Below are positions 1 to 8,790 of a DNA stretch of 32,152 nt, in pieces (within the stretch, counting starts at the first letter, position 1; each line of letters opens with the position of its first letter). The notes beneath the pieces are model-generated. The model did not search any database, was not told the DNA's origin, and saw only the letters and a list, made by a program, of their open reading frames with translations. The stretch covers positions 1 to 32,152 of the forward strand of contig CALXDR010000012.1 of the NCBI GenBank assembly GCA_944387115.1. Reading direction: 5' to 3'. The position numbers and the translations under genes were made by a program. Source of the DNA: an uncultured Oscillospiraceae bacterium (GTDB lineage: Bacteria; Bacillota; Clostridia; Oscillospirales; Oscillospiraceae).

Positions 1-123
1 TCCCACGACGCCATGACCGAGACCTATCCGGGCACCTATCAATCCCTGCTCCAGATTATCCATACCTGCGGGGAGCGCATTGTGGGGGAGATGGATTCCC
101 ATAAGTCGTATACGCAACGGTAA
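1..123 (+). CDS. C-terminal end of an unidentified protein (partial)
   Basis: Frame 1 is open from the window edge to a TAA at 121-123 and encodes 40 residues ending in SYTQR. The peptide is polar, with a plausible amphipathic helix (QSLLQIIHTCGERIVGEM), and has no motif I recognise. In many Firmicutes the sporulation genes gpr and spoIIP precede lepA, but this tail does not look like the end of SpoIIP, so I assign no function. It is called as coding because it is open to the edge and is followed by a hairpin 27 nt after the stop. An accidental open frame cannot be excluded over so short a stretch. Confidence 0.5.
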   Translation, partial: SHDAMTETYPGTYQSLLQIIHTCGERIVGEMDSHKSYTQR

Positions 124-398
124 TCAAGAAGCGCCCGAGCCGTCGCGGCTTCAAAAAAGTCCAAGGACTTTTTTGAGGAAATGCAGGGGAAATGGGGCTT
201 GATTCCTCTGGAATTGTCACCCCCTTTCCCCTGGACAGCGTGTTTTCCGAGGTGAATATCTTCGGGAATTACAAGATTAAACTTTCTCCCGCCGCCTGCA
301 AACAGGCGAGGCGTAATCATACATTCCCTGCAAGGGATAAACAGCGGAGTGGCCCTGCGGGGCCATGTGACTTTATTAGAAGGAGGAGCGCTTTCTCT
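124..398. other. Gap before lepA, no promoter identified
   Basis: Apart from the hairpin at 151-176 there is a short GC hairpin at 350-365 (TGGCCC, TGCG loop, GGGCCA) just ahead of the lepA ribosome binding site. I could not find a -35/-10 pair with acceptable spacing, although lepA should need one if the hairpin at 151-176 terminates. Confidence 0.4.
151..176 (+). terminator. Perfect hairpin with T-run, likely terminator after the first gene
   Basis: A perfect inverted repeat of 12-bp arms (151-162 and 165-176) with a 2-base centre. The arms carry A6 and T6 blocks, so an RNA hairpin made in either direction ends in a U-run. It lies 27 nt after the stop at 123, which suits termination of the upstream gene before lepA. 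The stem has only four G-C pairs next to the loop, so it may be weak. Confidence 0.5.
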
Positions 399-2207
399 AT
401 GACCGACCAATCGAAAATTCGCAACTTTTCTATCATTGCCCATATCGACCACGGGAAATCCACCCTGTCTGACCGGATGATTGAAATCTGCGGGGCAGTG
501 GCTCAGCGGCAGATGGAGTCCCAGCTGCTGGACAATATGGATTTGGAGCGGGAGCGCGGCATCACCATCAAGGCCCGTGCTGTGCGCATGGACTACCAGG
601 CAGAGGACGGGCAGACCTACTGCCTTAACCTCATTGACACGCCGGGGCATGTGGACTTTAACTATGAGGTGTCCCGCTCTCTGGCGGCCTGTGAGGGGGC
701 TGTGCTGGTGGTGGACGCCGCCCAGGGGGTGGAGGCCCAGACCCTGGCCAACACCTATTTGGCGCTGGAGCACGATTTGGAGATTCGCCCGGTGCTCAAC
801 AAGATTGACCTGCCTGCCGCCGACCCCAAGCGGGTCAAGCAGGAGGTGGAGGACATCATCGGCCTGCCCGCTTTGGACGCCCCCGAAATCTCCGCCAAAA
901 TGGGCATCAACATTCGTGCGGTGCTGGAGGACATTGTCCACCATGTGCCCGCCCCCACCGGGGATCCTGCCGCCCCCCTCAAGGCGCTTATCTTTGACAG
1001 TCAGTACGACCCCTATCTGGGGGTTGTGGTGTACTTCCGTGTGATGGAGGGCACCATCCGTCCGGGAATGCCTGTGAAGCTGATGGCCTCCGGCGCCCAG
1101 TACACGGTGCTGGACTGCGGTTATCTGCGGCCCCTGGGCATGGAGTCGGCCCCGGAGCTGTCCGCCGGCGAAGTGGGTTGGTTCACTGCCTCCATTAAAA
1201 ATGTGAAGGATACCCGGGTGGGTGATACCATCACCGAGGCCCAACGGCTCACGCCCGAGGCCCTGCCCGGGTACCGACCGGTACAGCCTATGGTGTACTG
1301 CGGCGTCTATACAGAGGATGGGTCCAAGTACCCCGATTTGCGTGATGCGCTGGAAAAGCTCCAGCTCAACGACGCCTCCCTCTCCTTTGAGCCGGAGTCC
1401 TCCATTGCCCTGGGCTTTGGCTTCCGCTGCGGATTTTTGGGTATGCTCCACATGGAGATCATCCAGGAGCGGCTGGAGCGGGAGTTTGATTTGGATTTGG
1501 TGACCACCCTCCCCTCGGTCATCTATGAGGTGACCAAGACGGATGGCACGGTGGTGCGGGTGGATAACCCCCATAACTATCCCGACCCGGGCACCATCCA
1601 GCAGGCCAGAGAGCCCTATGTAAAGGTGTCCATCATTGCGCCGCCCGACTATGTGGGCAACATCATGCCCCTGTGCCAGGACCGCCGGGGTGAGTTTAAG
1701 GATATGCAGTACCTGGACACAAACCTGGTGGAAATCCACTATAAAATGCCGCTCAACGAAATTATCTACGACTTTTTTGATACCTTAAAGGCCAAGACCC
1801 GGGGGTACGCCTCTTTGGACTATGAGATGGACGGCTACCTGCCCTCCGACCTGGTGAAGGTGGACTTGCTCCTCAACGGCGACCAGGTGGACGCCCTGTC
1901 CTTTATTGCCCACCGGGAGAAGGCCTACAAGCGGGCCCGCCGTATCTGTGAAAAGCTCAAGGAGAATATCCCCCGCCAGATGTTTGAAGTGCCCATTCAG
2001 GCCGCCATTGGCGGCAAGGTGATTGCCCGTGAGACCATCAAGGCCCTGCGCAAGGACGTGCTGGCCAAGTGTTACGGCGGCGACATCACCCGAAAGAAGA
2101 AGCTGCTGGAAAAGCAGAAAGAGGGCAAGAAGAAGATGCGCAGCCTGGGCACGGTGCAAATGCCCACCGAGGCGTTTATGGCGGTGCTCAAGTTGGATGA
2201 AGAGTAA
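399..2207 (+). CDS. lepA: Elongation factor 4 (LepA), ribosomal back-translocase GTPase
   Basis: A 602-residue translational GTPase, the usual LepA length. It binds ribosomes and is thought to remodel stalled or mistranslocated complexes. The P-loop AHIDHGKST is at residues 14-22, G3 DTPGH at 80-84 and G4 NKID at 134-137. EF-G-like domains follow, and the LepA-specific C-terminal domain has the typical segment [16 protein letters not shown] near the end. The frame stays open back to 192, but the ATG at 399 gives the family N-terminus (MTDQ...[15 protein letters not shown]) and follows AAGGAGG at 380-386, so it is the likely start. The gene is monocistronic here: hairpins lie on both sides, and the S10 operon has its own promoter. 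Confidence 0.97.
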   Translation: MTDQSKIRNFSIIAHIDHGKSTLSDRMIEICGAVAQRQMESQLLDNMDLERERGITIKARAVRMDYQAEDGQTYCLNLIDTPGHVDFNYEVSRSLAACEGAVLVVDAAQGVEAQTLANTYLALEHDLEIRPVLNKIDLPAADPKRVKQEVEDIIGLPALDAPEISAKMGINIRAVLEDIVHHVPAPTGDPAAPLKALIFDSQYDPYLGVVVYFRVMEGTIRPGMPVKLMASGAQYTVLDCGYLRPLGMESAPELSAGEVGWFTASIKNVKDTRVGDTITEAQRLTPEALPGYRPVQPMVYCGVYTEDGSKYPDLRDALEKLQLNDASLSFEPESSIALGFGFRCGFLGMLHMEIIQERLEREFDLDLVTTLPSVIYEVTKTDGTVVRVDNPHNYPDPGTIQQAREPYVKVSIIAPPDYVGNIMPLCQDRRGEFKDMQYLDTNLVEIHYKMPLNEIIYDFFDTLKAKTRGYASLDYEMDGYLPSDLVKVDLLLNGDQVDALSFIAHREKAYKRARRICEKLKENIPRQMFEVPIQAAIGGKVIARETIKALRKDVLAKCYGGDITRKKKLLEKQKEGKKKMRSLGTVQMPTEAFMAVLKLDEE

Positions 2208-2235
2208 AAGCCAAAGCTGGCTGTGTTGTGCAAGC

Positions 2236-2287
2236 TTCCCACGGGGCATTGAAGGGGCACGAATGCCCCTTCAATGCCCCGTGGGAA
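2236..2287. repeat. Perfect 24-bp inverted repeat with CGAA loop after lepA
   Basis: Arms 2236-2259 and 2264-2287 are exactly complementary over 24 bp around a 4-base CGAA loop, 28 nt after the lepA stop. No T-run follows on the plus strand, so it is not a textbook intrinsic terminator, though so stable a hairpin could still stop polymerase or protect the lepA 3' end. Its length and perfection also fit a small mobile or REP-like intergenic repeat. I did not see a second copy in this window. Confidence 0.75.
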
Positions 2288-2393
2288 TGTAGTGTTGTCG
2301 TCAATTCCGCAACTGTACACCCTGCACAGGGGGCAGGGGGGGAGAGGCGGGGGAGTCTGTTGGAAAAAACGGCGGGAAAGTGAGAAAAAGACC

Positions 2394-2422
2394 TTGACGA
2401 AACCCCGTCGATGTTGTACAAT
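2394..2422 (+). promoter_or_regulatory. Promoter of the S10-spc ribosomal operon
   Basis: TTGACG at 2394-2399 and TACAAT at 2417-2422 are separated by exactly 17 nt, five of six matches to consensus for each box. Transcription would start near 2429, directly at a 6-bp hairpin (2429-2446). It is the only strong sigma-A-like promoter between lepA and rpsJ. Confidence 0.85.
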
Positions 2423-2428
2423 AAGCAA

Positions 2429-2687
2429 GCGCCTGTGTGTAGGCGCAATGCGATGATGCAGGAGATTGCTCGCTTGCGAGGTAACTTCTGCGGAGTATGT
2501 CCGTAAAATCGGGCGGCTGAGAGGACTTGTCTGCGGCGTAGATCGCCGGGGACGAGGAAAACCGGCTGTGCTGTGCGCCGGTTTTATTCATGCCCCGGAA
2601 TGATACGCACGGAAGCGTGGATGAAGTCCGCTCACCGTACGAAGGGACGCCAATCATCACTTCGTATGTTTAAGGAGGAAACCCAAC
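2429..2687 (+). promoter_or_regulatory. Structured 5' leader of rpsJ (candidate autoregulatory RNA)
   Basis: About 260 nt of untranslated RNA separate the promoter from rpsJ. Visible perfect helices are 2429-2434/2441-2446, 2469-2473/2476-2480, 2534-2538/2544-2548, 2558-2566/2577-2585 (9 bp, ending in TTTT, attenuator-like) and 2638-2644/2660-2666, which closes just before the AAGGAGG at 2672-2678. S10-operon leaders are autoregulated by L4 in E. coli (established). That L4 or another r-protein binds here is inference. Confidence 0.6.
2558..2588 (+). terminator. Attenuator-like hairpin in the rpsJ leader
   Basis: A perfect 9-bp stem (2558-2566 with 2577-2585) closes a 10-nt loop and its 3' arm ends in four T. 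It sits about 130 nt into the leader and 100 nt before rpsJ, a suitable place for transcription attenuation. The T-run is short (GGTTTTATTC), so termination would be partial at best. Confidence 0.45.
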
Positions 2688-3002
2688 ATGGCAGCTCAGA
2701 AAGAAATGATTCGTATCCGCCTGAAGGCCTATGACCACCAGCTCATTGACCAGGCCGCTGAGAAGATTGTGGACACTGCCAAGCGCAGCGGCGCCACCGT
2801 CTCCGGTCCCATCCCCCTGCCCACCAAGAAGGAGGTTGTGACCATCCTGCGCGCCGTCCACAAGTACAAGGACAGCCGTGAGCAGTTCGAGCGCCGCACC
2901 CACAAGCGCCTGATCGACGTGGTGAAGCCCTCTGCCAAGACTGTGGAGGCCCTGATGAGCCTGGATCTCCCCGCTGGCGTGGACATCGAGATCAAGCTGT
3001 AA
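2688..3002 (+). CDS. rpsJ: 30S ribosomal protein uS10
   Basis: 104 residues, family length, with the conserved start [17 protein letters not shown] and the loop segment [10 protein letters not shown] that inserts into the 30S head. S10 (NusE) also joins NusB and NusG in antitermination, linking translation with transcription. The start has AAGGAGG nine nt upstream. It is the first gene of the S10 cluster, and a 184-nt structured gap separates it from rplC, far longer than the 15-nt gaps typical of the rest of the operon. Confidence 0.98.
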   Translation: MAAQKEMIRIRLKAYDHQLIDQAAEKIVDTAKRSGATVSGPIPLPTKKEVVTILRAVHKYKDSREQFERRTHKRLIDVVKPSAKTVEALMSLDLPAGVDIEIKL

Positions 3003-3186
3003 GCGAATCCTTTCGATGCAACCATAGGGGAAGGCTAGCCGTTCCCCAGGGGACCGACAGGGTCCCTCAGCTACTTTGTTAGTACCGCAGTCCGTCGCCT
3101 GATCGAGACGGACGGGTCATGTCGCGAGAGCAATGACAGCCCAAGGGTCACCTCTCCCGACCAATAACCTTTAAGGAGGAATACAC
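3003..3186 (+). promoter_or_regulatory. Structured 184-nt intergenic leader before rplC
   Basis: The gap folds into a row of local hairpins: 3027-3032/3042-3047 with an inner GGC/GCC pair, 3050-3055/3061-3066, 3090-3096/3107-3113 (7 bp, perfect) and 3116-3120/3133-3137. An unpaired AAGGAGG at 3173-3179 precedes rplC. No promoter pair and no U-run terminator were seen, so any control would act on translation or processing rather than initiation. Binding by L3 or L4 is conjecture. Confidence 0.55.
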
Positions 3187-3909
3187 ATGGAAAAGGCCAT
3201 TCTCGGCAAGAAGGTGGGTATGACCCAGATCTTCGATGAAGCCGGTAAGGTCATCCCGGTCACCGTCATTCAGGCGGGCCCCTGCACCGTGGTGCAGAAG
3301 AAGACCGAGGAGAAGGACGGCTACACCGCCGTTCAGCTGGGCTTTGAGGAAGTGCCCGAGCGCAAGCTGTCCAAGCCCGAGCTGGGCCACAGCAAGAAGG
3401 CTGGCAAGGCTCTGCGCATTCTCAAGGAGTTCAAGCTCGATAACGCCGCCGAACTGAATGTGGGCGACGAAATCAACGCCACTGTGTTCGCCGCTGGTGA
3501 CCGCGTGGACGTGACCGGCATCAGCAAGGGTCACGGTTATCAGGGCGTCGTCAAGCGCTGCGGCGCCGGCGTCCAGAAGAAGAGCCACGGCGGCGGCCCT
3601 GTGCACCGTCACCCCGGCTCCAACGGCTCCAGCACCGATCCCTCCCGCGTGTTCAAGGGTCACATCGGTGCCGGTCAGATGGGCAATGAGCAGGTCACCG
3701 TCATGAACCTGGATGTTGTCCAGGTGGACGAGGAGCTGGGCGTCATCGCCGTGCGCGGCGCCATCCCCGGCCCCAAGGGCGGCGTGGTTGCTCTGCGCTC
3801 CAGTGTGAAGAAGGTCGCTGAGAAGAAGGTTACCGAGAGCGGCCGCGTCAACCCCCAGAAGGCTTCTGCTCGTGTCAACCCCCAGAAGGCCTCTGCGCGT
3901 AACAAGTAA
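3187..3909 (+). CDS. rplC: 50S ribosomal protein uL3
   Basis: 240 residues, about 30 longer than usual. L3 binds the 3' domain of 23S rRNA early in 50S assembly, and its loop reaches the peptidyl transferase centre. Seen are the N-terminal ILGKKVGMTQIFDEAG and the central HGGGPVHRHPGSNG...G. The extra length is a C-terminal tail (from about residue 214) with a tandem duplication of nine residues (RVNPQKASA twice, residues 220-237). The gene follows a structured leader and is 18 nt from rplD. Confidence 0.97.
   Translation: MEKAILGKKVGMTQIFDEAGKVIPVTVIQAGPCTVVQKKTEEKDGYTAVQLGFEEVPERKLSKPELGHSKKAGKALRILKEFKLDNAAELNVGDEINATVFAAGDRVDVTGISKGHGYQGVVKRCGAGVQKKSHGGGPVHRHPGSNGSSTDPSRVFKGHIGAGQMGNEQVTVMNLDVVQVDEELGVIAVRGAIPGPKGGVVALRSSVKKVAEKKVTESGRVNPQKASARVNPQKASARNK
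3844..3897 (+). repeat. Tandem 27-bp duplication in the L3 C-terminal tail
   Basis: Two adjacent 27-bp units (3844-3870, 3871-3897) each encode RVNPQKASA. They differ at only a few third codon positions, so this is a recent in-frame duplication or a repeat kept uniform. It lengthens the basic tail outside the conserved L3 fold. Confidence 0.85.
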
Positions 3910-3927
3910 GAAAGGAGAGAATGACAA

Positions 3928-4542
3928 ATGCCTAAAGCTAACCTTTTTGATATGGCCGGTAAGCAGATCGGCGAGGTCGAGCTCTCCGAGGCCATCTTCG
4001 GTATCGAGCCCAACCAGTATGTTGTCCACGATGTGGTCAAAAATCACCTGGCCAACTGCCGTCAGGGCACTCAGTCCGCTCTGACCCGTGCCGAGGTGTC
4101 CGGCGGCGGCCGCAAGCCCTGGCGTCAGAAGGGCACCGGTCGTGCCCGTCAGGGCTCCATCCGTGCGCCCCAGTGGACCCACGGCGGTATCGTGTTCGCT
4201 CCCAAGCCCCGGGACTACAGCTACACCCTCAATAAGAAGGTGAAGCGCCTGGCCCTCAAGTCCGTCCTGTCCGCTAAGGCTGCTGCCGGCAACGTGCTGG
4301 TGGTGGACGGACTGTCCATGGGCGAGATTAAGACCAAGACCTTCCAGAGCTTCCTCAACACTGTGGGCTCCAAGAAGGCTGTTGTGGTGACCAGCTGCGC
4401 CAATGTGGTGAAGTCTGCCCGCAACATCCCCGGTGTGGTGACCAGCCCCGCCAACCTGATCAATGTCTATGACATTGTCAACGCCAACCAGCTGATCATC
4501 GACAAGGCTGCGCTGGCTACCATCGAGGAGGTGTTCGCATAA
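3928..4542 (+). CDS. rplD: 50S ribosomal protein uL4
   Basis: 204 residues, family length. L4 lines the peptide exit tunnel with an extended loop, seen here as [20 protein letters not shown] (about residues 56-75), where macrolide-resistance changes map in other species. In E. coli L4 also represses its own operon through the S10 leader. The stop TAA shares its last base with the rplW ATG at 4542, so the two genes are translationally coupled. Confidence 0.98.
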   Translation: MPKANLFDMAGKQIGEVELSEAIFGIEPNQYVVHDVVKNHLANCRQGTQSALTRAEVSGGGRKPWRQKGTGRARQGSIRAPQWTHGGIVFAPKPRDYSYTLNKKVKRLALKSVLSAKAAAGNVLVVDGLSMGEIKTKTFQSFLNTVGSKKAVVVTSCANVVKSARNIPGVVTSPANLINVYDIVNANQLIIDKAALATIEEVFA

Positions 4543-4838
4543 TGAAGACCGCTTACGATATCATTAAGCGCCCCATCATCACGGAGAAGTCCATGATGTC
4601 CGCTGCCGACAAGAAGTACACCTTCGAGGTGGCCAAGGACGCCAACAAGATCGAGATTGCTAAGGCCATCGAGGAGATCTTCGGTGTCAAGGTGTCCAAG
4701 GTGAACACCATGAACATGCAGGGCAAGGCCAAGCGTCTGGGCCGCTATCCCGAGGGCCGTCGTGCCAGCTGGAAGAAGGCCATGGTCACCCTGACTGCTG
4801 ATTCCAAGTCCATCGAGTTCTTCGAGGGCATGGTGTAA
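4542..4838 (+). CDS. rplW: 50S ribosomal protein uL23
   Basis: 98 residues with the typical start [15 protein letters not shown]23 sits at the tunnel exit and docks trigger factor and SRP. It has no Shine-Dalgarno gap of its own: its ATG overlaps the rplD stop by one base. It ends 14 nt before rplB. Confidence 0.97.
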   Translation: MKTAYDIIKRPIITEKSMMSAADKKYTFEVAKDANKIEIAKAIEEIFGVKVSKVNTMNMQGKAKRLGRYPEGRRASWKKAMVTLTADSKSIEFFEGMV

Positions 4839-4852
4839 GGAGGTAACGAGAA

Positions 4853-5686
4853 ATGGCTATTAAAACTTATAAGCCCACGACGCCCTCCCGCCGTCACATG
4901 ACTGTGTCCGCCTTCGAGGGCATCGATAAGAAGGCCAAGCCTGAGCGCTCTCTCACCGAGACCCTGCAGAAGAGCGCCGGCCGCAACAGCTACGGCCGCA
5001 TCACCGTCCGCCACCGCGGCGGCGGCAACAAGCGCAAGTACCGTATCATCGACTTCAAGCGTGATAAGGACGGCAAGGCCACTGTCATCAACCTGCAGTA
5101 CGACCCCAACCGCTCCGCCAACATCGCTCTGGTTGAGTACGAAGACGGCGAGCGCCGCTATATCCTGGCTCCCGTTGGTCTGAAGGCTGGTCACAGCGTG
5201 ATGACCGGCGTTGACGCCGACATCCTGCCCGGCAACTGCCTGCCCATCTCCCACATCCCCGTGGGTGAGATGATCCACTGCATCGAGCTCTACCCCGGCA
5301 AGGGCGCTCAGCTGGTGCGTTCCGCCGGTGTGGCCGCTCAGCTGATGGCCAAGGAGAACGGCATGGCTCAGGTGCGTCTGCCCTCCGGCGAGGTGCGCCT
5401 CATCCGTGAGGAGTGCAAGGCCACCATCGGCCAGGTTGGCAACACCGATTGGGCAAACATCCACATCGGTAAGGCCGGCCGCAAGCGTCACATGGGCTGG
5501 CGTCCCACCGTGCGCGGCTCCGTGATGAACCCCAATGACCACCCCCACGGCGGTGGTGAGGGTAAGAGCCCTGTTGGCCGTCCCGGCCCTGTCACCCCCT
5601 GGGGCAAGCCTGCGATGGGTTACAAGACCCGCAAGAAGAAGAACCCCACTGACAAGTTTATTGTCAAGCGCCGCAACGCGAAGTAA
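4853..5686 (+). CDS. rplB: 50S ribosomal protein uL2
   Basis: 277 residues, family length. L2 is needed for subunit joining and peptidyl transferase activity. The C-terminal signature [18 protein letters not shown] holds the functionally important histidine region, and the lysine/arginine-rich C-terminus is intact. AAGGAGG precedes the ATG, with 14 nt to rplW and 14 nt to rpsS. Confidence 0.98.
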   Translation: MAIKTYKPTTPSRRHMTVSAFEGIDKKAKPERSLTETLQKSAGRNSYGRITVRHRGGGNKRKYRIIDFKRDKDGKATVINLQYDPNRSANIALVEYEDGERRYILAPVGLKAGHSVMTGVDADILPGNCLPISHIPVGEMIHCIELYPGKGAQLVRSAGVAAQLMAKENGMAQVRLPSGEVRLIREECKATIGQVGNTDWANIHIGKAGRKRHMGWRPTVRGSVMNPNDHPHGGGEGKSPVGRPGPVTPWGKPAMGYKTRKKKNPTDKFIVKRRNAK

Positions 5687-5700
5687 GGAGGCAGTAAGAG

Positions 5701-5973
5701 ATGAGCAGAAGTATCAAGAAAGGCCCCTTTTGCGCTCCTGAGCTGCTCAAGCGGGTGGACGAGATGAACAAGAAGAATGAGAAGAAGGTCCTGAAGACCT
5801 GGAGCCGCGCCTCCACCATCTTCCCCTCCTTCGTCGGTCACACCTTCGCCGTGCACGATGGCCGCAAGCACGTTCCCGTCTATGTCACCGAGGACATGGT
5901 GGGCCACAAGCTGGGCGAGTTCGCCCCCACCCGCACCTTCAAGGGCCATGCGGGCAGCAAGACTGGTAAGTAA
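5701..5973 (+). CDS. rpsS: 30S ribosomal protein uS19
   Basis: 90 residues. It begins SRSIKKGPF and contains the conserved [30 protein letters not shown] split over residues 39-68. S19 forms a head complex with S13 close to the decoding site. It lies 14 nt before rplV with its own strong ribosome binding site. Confidence 0.98.
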   Translation: MSRSIKKGPFCAPELLKRVDEMNKKNEKKVLKTWSRASTIFPSFVGHTFAVHDGRKHVPVYVTEDMVGHKLGEFAPTRTFKGHAGSKTGK

Positions 5974-5987
5974 GGAGGAGAGAGAAC

Positions 5988-6320
5988 ATGGAAGCGAAAG
6001 CCACTCTGAGATATATCCGCATCTCTCCCCGCAAGGTGGGCATCCTGTGTGACCTGATCCGCGGCAAGAGCATCGCTCAGGCCAACGCCATCCTTGCCCT
6101 GACCCCCAAGGCCGCCGCTGAGCCTCTGGCCAAGCTGGTTAAGAGTGCGGCTGCCAACGCCGAGAACAACCACGGCATGGACCCCGAGAAGCTCTATGTT
6201 GCGGAGACCTTCGCCACCCCCGGCCCCATCATCAAGCGCTTTATGCCCCGGGCCCAGGGTCGCGCCTACCGCATCAATAAGAGAACTTCTCACGTGACCG
6301 TTGTGGTCAAAGAGCGCTAA
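5988..6320 (+). CDS. rplV: 50S ribosomal protein uL22
   Basis: 110 residues, family length, with [20 protein letters not shown] near the N-terminus and the C-terminal beta-hairpin ([20 protein letters not shown]) that narrows the exit tunnel and is a macrolide-resistance site in other bacteria. It is followed by AAGGAGG and rpsC after 17 nt. Confidence 0.98.
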   Translation: MEAKATLRYIRISPRKVGILCDLIRGKSIAQANAILALTPKAAAEPLAKLVKSAAANAENNHGMDPEKLYVAETFATPGPIIKRFMPRAQGRAYRINKRTSHVTVVVKER

Positions 6321-6337
6321 GAAGGAGGTCAAGAGAA

Positions 6338-7162
6338 ATGGGACAGAAAGTGAACCCCCACGGTCTGCGCGTGGGCGTCATTAAGGACTGGGACTCCCGT
6401 TGGTATGCTCGCAATGAGAAAGTGGGCGACCTCCTGGTTGAGGACTACAATCTCCGCAAGGAGCTGAAGAAGCGCCTGTACTCCGCCGGCGTGCCCAAGA
6501 TCGAGATCGAGCGCGACAACGCCAAGATCCGCATCTATGTGCACTGCGCCCGCCCCGGCAAGATCATCGGCAAGGGCGGCGAGGAGATCGAGAAGCTGCG
6601 CGCTGAGCTGGAGCAGAAGCTGGGCAAGAGCGTGGTGCTCAACATCGTCGAGGTCAAGGACGTTGACGTGAACGCTCAGCTGGTGGCTGAGAGCATCGCC
6701 GAGCAGCTGGAGAAGCGCATTGCGTTCCGCCGCGCCATGAAGAACGCCATGGGTCGCGCCATGCGCATGGGCGCCCTGGGCATCAAGGTGCAGGCCTCCG
6801 GCCGTCTCAACGGCGCTGAGATTGCCCGCACCGAGCAGTACCACGACGGCACCATCCCCCTGCAGACCCTGCGTGCCGACATCGAGTACGGCTTTGCCGA
6901 GGCTGCCACCACCTACGGCCGCATCGGCATCAAGGTGTGGATTTACAAGGGTGAGGTGCTCACTCAGACCCTGCGCACCACCCCCCGCACCATTGACACC
7001 AAGAACTACAAAGAGCGTGAGCAGCGTCCCCGCCGGGATCGCCGTGACGGCAACCGTCAGGGCGGCTTCCGTCGCGACGGCAACCGTCAGGGCGGTTCCC
7101 GCCAGGGCGGCCGTCCCGCTGGCAACCGTACCGCTGCTCCTAAGGAAGGAGGCGCTCAGTAA
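6338..7162 (+). CDS. rpsC: 30S ribosomal protein uS3 with extended RGG-like tail
   Basis: 274 residues, about 50 more than the E. coli or B. subtilis protein. The type II KH domain has GKIIGKGG at residues 74-81, and the S3 C-terminal domain follows. S3 binds mRNA at the entry channel and has helicase activity with S4 and S5. From about residue 225 there is a low-complexity tail of repeated units such as RRDGNRQGG, rich in R, G, N and Q. Such tails are known on S3 of some Clostridia and other phyla. The last base overlaps the rplP ATG. Confidence 0.97.
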   Translation: MGQKVNPHGLRVGVIKDWDSRWYARNEKVGDLLVEDYNLRKELKKRLYSAGVPKIEIERDNAKIRIYVHCARPGKIIGKGGEEIEKLRAELEQKLGKSVVLNIVEVKDVDVNAQLVAESIAEQLEKRIAFRRAMKNAMGRAMRMGALGIKVQASGRLNGAEIARTEQYHDGTIPLQTLRADIEYGFAEAATTYGRIGIKVWIYKGEVLTQTLRTTPRTIDTKNYKEREQRPRRDRRDGNRQGGFRRDGNRQGGSRQGGRPAGNRTAAPKEGGAQ

Positions 7163-7590
7163 TGCTGCTGCCCAAGAGAGTTAAGTATCGCCGCGTGCAC
7201 CGCGGCCGCATGACCGGCGTCGCCACCCGCGGCAACACCGTTGCCTACGGCGATTGGGGCCTGGTGACCACCGAGCCCGCCTGGATTACCGGCAACCAGA
7301 TTGAGGCCGCCCGTGTGGCCATGACCCGTTACACCAAGCGTGGCGGTAAGGTCTGGATTAAGATTTTCCCCGACAAGCCCGTTACCAAGAAGGCCCTGGG
7401 CACCCGCATGGGTTCCGGTAAGGGCGCTCCCGAGTACTGGGTGGCCGTGGTTAAGCCCGGCCGTGTGATGTTTGAGATCGCCGGCGTGTCCGAAGAGGTC
7501 GCCCGCGAGGCTCTGCGACTGGCCAGCCACAAGCTGCCCGTCAAGTGCAAGATCGTCAAGAAAGAGACTGTTGAGAACGGTGGTGAATGA
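7162..7590 (+). CDS. rplP: 50S ribosomal protein uL16
   Basis: 142 residues with the family start [17 protein letters not shown] and the conserved [16 protein letters not shown]16 helps shape the A site and the GTPase-centre region. The ATG overlaps the rpsC stop by one base, indicating coupled translation. The stop TGA overlaps an ATG of rpmC. Confidence 0.98.
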   Translation: MLLPKRVKYRRVHRGRMTGVATRGNTVAYGDWGLVTTEPAWITGNQIEAARVAMTRYTKRGGKVWIKIFPDKPVTKKALGTRMGSGKGAPEYWVAVVKPGRVMFEIAGVSEEVAREALRLASHKLPVKCKIVKKETVENGGE

Positions 7591-7592
7591 AG

Positions 7593-7784
7593 ATGAAAGC
7601 GAACGAAGTCCGTAGCATGAGTGCCGACGAGCTGAACAGCAAGCTGGTTGAGCTGAAGAAGGACCTGTTTAACCTCCGTCTTCAGCACGCCACCAATCAG
7701 CTCGAGAATCCCATCCGCATCGCGGAAGTCAAGAAGGACATTGCCCGCGTGAAGACCATCCTGCGTGAGCAGCAGGGCCGATAA
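7593..7784 (+). CDS. rpmC: 50S ribosomal protein uL29
   Basis: 63 residues from this start, two helices typical of L29, with DLFNLRLQHATNQLENP in the middle. It sits by the tunnel exit beside L23. Two in-frame ATGs are possible: 7587, which overlaps the rplP TGA, and 7593. I chose 7593 because it gives the family N-terminus MKANEVR and leaves a normal distance from the GGTGG-like ribosome binding site. The 7587 start adds only Met-Lys. Confidence 0.93.
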   Translation: MKANEVRSMSADELNSKLVELKKDLFNLRLQHATNQLENPIRIAEVKKDIARVKTILREQQGR

Positions 7785-7797
7785 GGAGGATTAGACG

Positions 7798-8061
7798 ATG
7801 AGCGAAGTGAGAACCTCTTCTCGTAAAACCAGAGTCGGCCTGGTGGTTTCGGACAAGATGGATAAGACCGTTGTGGTCGCCATCGCCGACCGTGTGGCCC
7901 ATCCTCTGTACAAGAAGATTGTCAAGAGAACCTACAAGCTGAAGGCTCATGACGAGCTGAATCAGTGCGGCGTGGGCGACCGCGTCCGCGTGATGGAGAC
8001 CCGCCCCCTGTCCAAGGACAAGCGTTGGCGCGTGGTCGAGATCATCGAGAAGGCGAAGTAA
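7798..8061 (+). CDS. rpsQ: 30S ribosomal protein uS17
   Basis: 87 residues, OB-fold family. [16 protein letters not shown] and [19 protein letters not shown] are the conserved strands that bind the 5' domain of 16S rRNA early in assembly. It has AAGGAGG upstream and lies 13 nt after rpmC and 15 nt before rplN. Confidence 0.98.
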   Translation: MSEVRTSSRKTRVGLVVSDKMDKTVVVAIADRVAHPLYKKIVKRTYKLKAHDELNQCGVGDRVRVMETRPLSKDKRWRVVEIIEKAK

Positions 8062-8076
8062 GAAGGAGGTGCCAGT

Positions 8077-8445
8077 ATGATTCAGGAAGAAAGCTATCTG
8101 AAGGTTGCCGACAACACCGGCGCCAAGGAGATTAAGACCATCCGCGTACTGGGCGGCTCCAAGCGCAAGTTTGGTAACATCGGCGATGTGATTGTCGCCT
8201 CCGTGCGCAAGGCTGCCCCCGGCGGCCAGGTTAAGAAGGGCGATGTGGTGAAGGCCGTGATCGTCCGTTCCACCCGCGGCGTCCGCCGCGCCGACGGCAG
8301 CTATGTGCGTTTCGACGACAACGCCGCCGTCCTCATCCGTGATGACAAGAACCCCCGTGGCACCCGTATCTTTGGCCCGGTGGCCCGCGAGCTGCGTGAC
8401 AAGGACTACATGAAGATCCTGTCCCTGGCTCCCGAAGTCCTGTAA
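8077..8445 (+). CDS. rplN: 50S ribosomal protein uL14
   Basis: 122 residues, exact family length. It begins [18 protein letters not shown] and contains the signature [15 protein letters not shown] and the end [14 protein letters not shown]14 contacts 16S rRNA across the subunit interface and is the target of the silencing factor RsfS. Confidence 0.98.
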   Translation: MIQEESYLKVADNTGAKEIKTIRVLGGSKRKFGNIGDVIVASVRKAAPGGQVKKGDVVKAVIVRSTRGVRRADGSYVRFDDNAAVLIRDDKNPRGTRIFGPVARELRDKDYMKILSLAPEVL

Positions 8446-8459
8446 GGGGGTAACGAGGT

Positions 8460-8771
8460 ATGAGTATGAACGTGAAGAAGAACGATACCGTCGTTGTCCT
8501 GTCCGGCAAGGACAAGGGCAAGCAGGGCAAGGTCCTGTCTGTTGACCCCAAGGCCGGCAAGGTCGTGGTGGAGGGCATCAACGTGGCTACCCGCCACCAG
8601 AAGCCCCGCCGCCAGGGTGAGGAGGGTGGCATCATCCGCAAGGAGACCCCCCTCTACGCCTGCAAGGTTATGACTGTGTGCCCCAAGTGCAGCAAGGCCA
8701 CCCGTGTCGCCCACAAGATTGAGGGCGACAAGAAGGTGCGCGTGTGCAAGCACTGCGGCGCTGAAATCTGA
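8460..8771 (+). CDS. rplX: 50S ribosomal protein uL24 with zinc-ribbon-like tail
   Basis: 103 residues. The N-terminal KOW motif ([18 protein letters not shown]) initiates 50S assembly on domain I of 23S rRNA. The C-terminal part carries CPKC at residues 74-77 and CKHC at 96-99, a four-cysteine arrangement likely to hold zinc. It is found in many but not all bacterial L24 proteins. The ATG at 8460 is used rather than the one two codons later because of spacing from AAGGGGG. Confidence 0.97.
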   Translation: MSMNVKKNDTVVVLSGKDKGKQGKVLSVDPKAGKVVVEGINVATRHQKPRRQGEEGGIIRKETPLYACKVMTVCPKCSKATRVAHKIEGDKKVRVCKHCGAEI

Positions 8772-8790
8772 GAAGGAGGAGGAGTAAAAC

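Noticed and set aside
192-398. A 69-codon N-terminal extension of lepA
   Set aside because: It lacks family similarity, and the ATG at 399 gives the canonical LepA start after AAGGAGG.
39-1739. A 566-codon minus-strand frame opposite lepA
   Set aside because: Shadow of lepA with the same H/G/L-rich composition and no recognisable motif.
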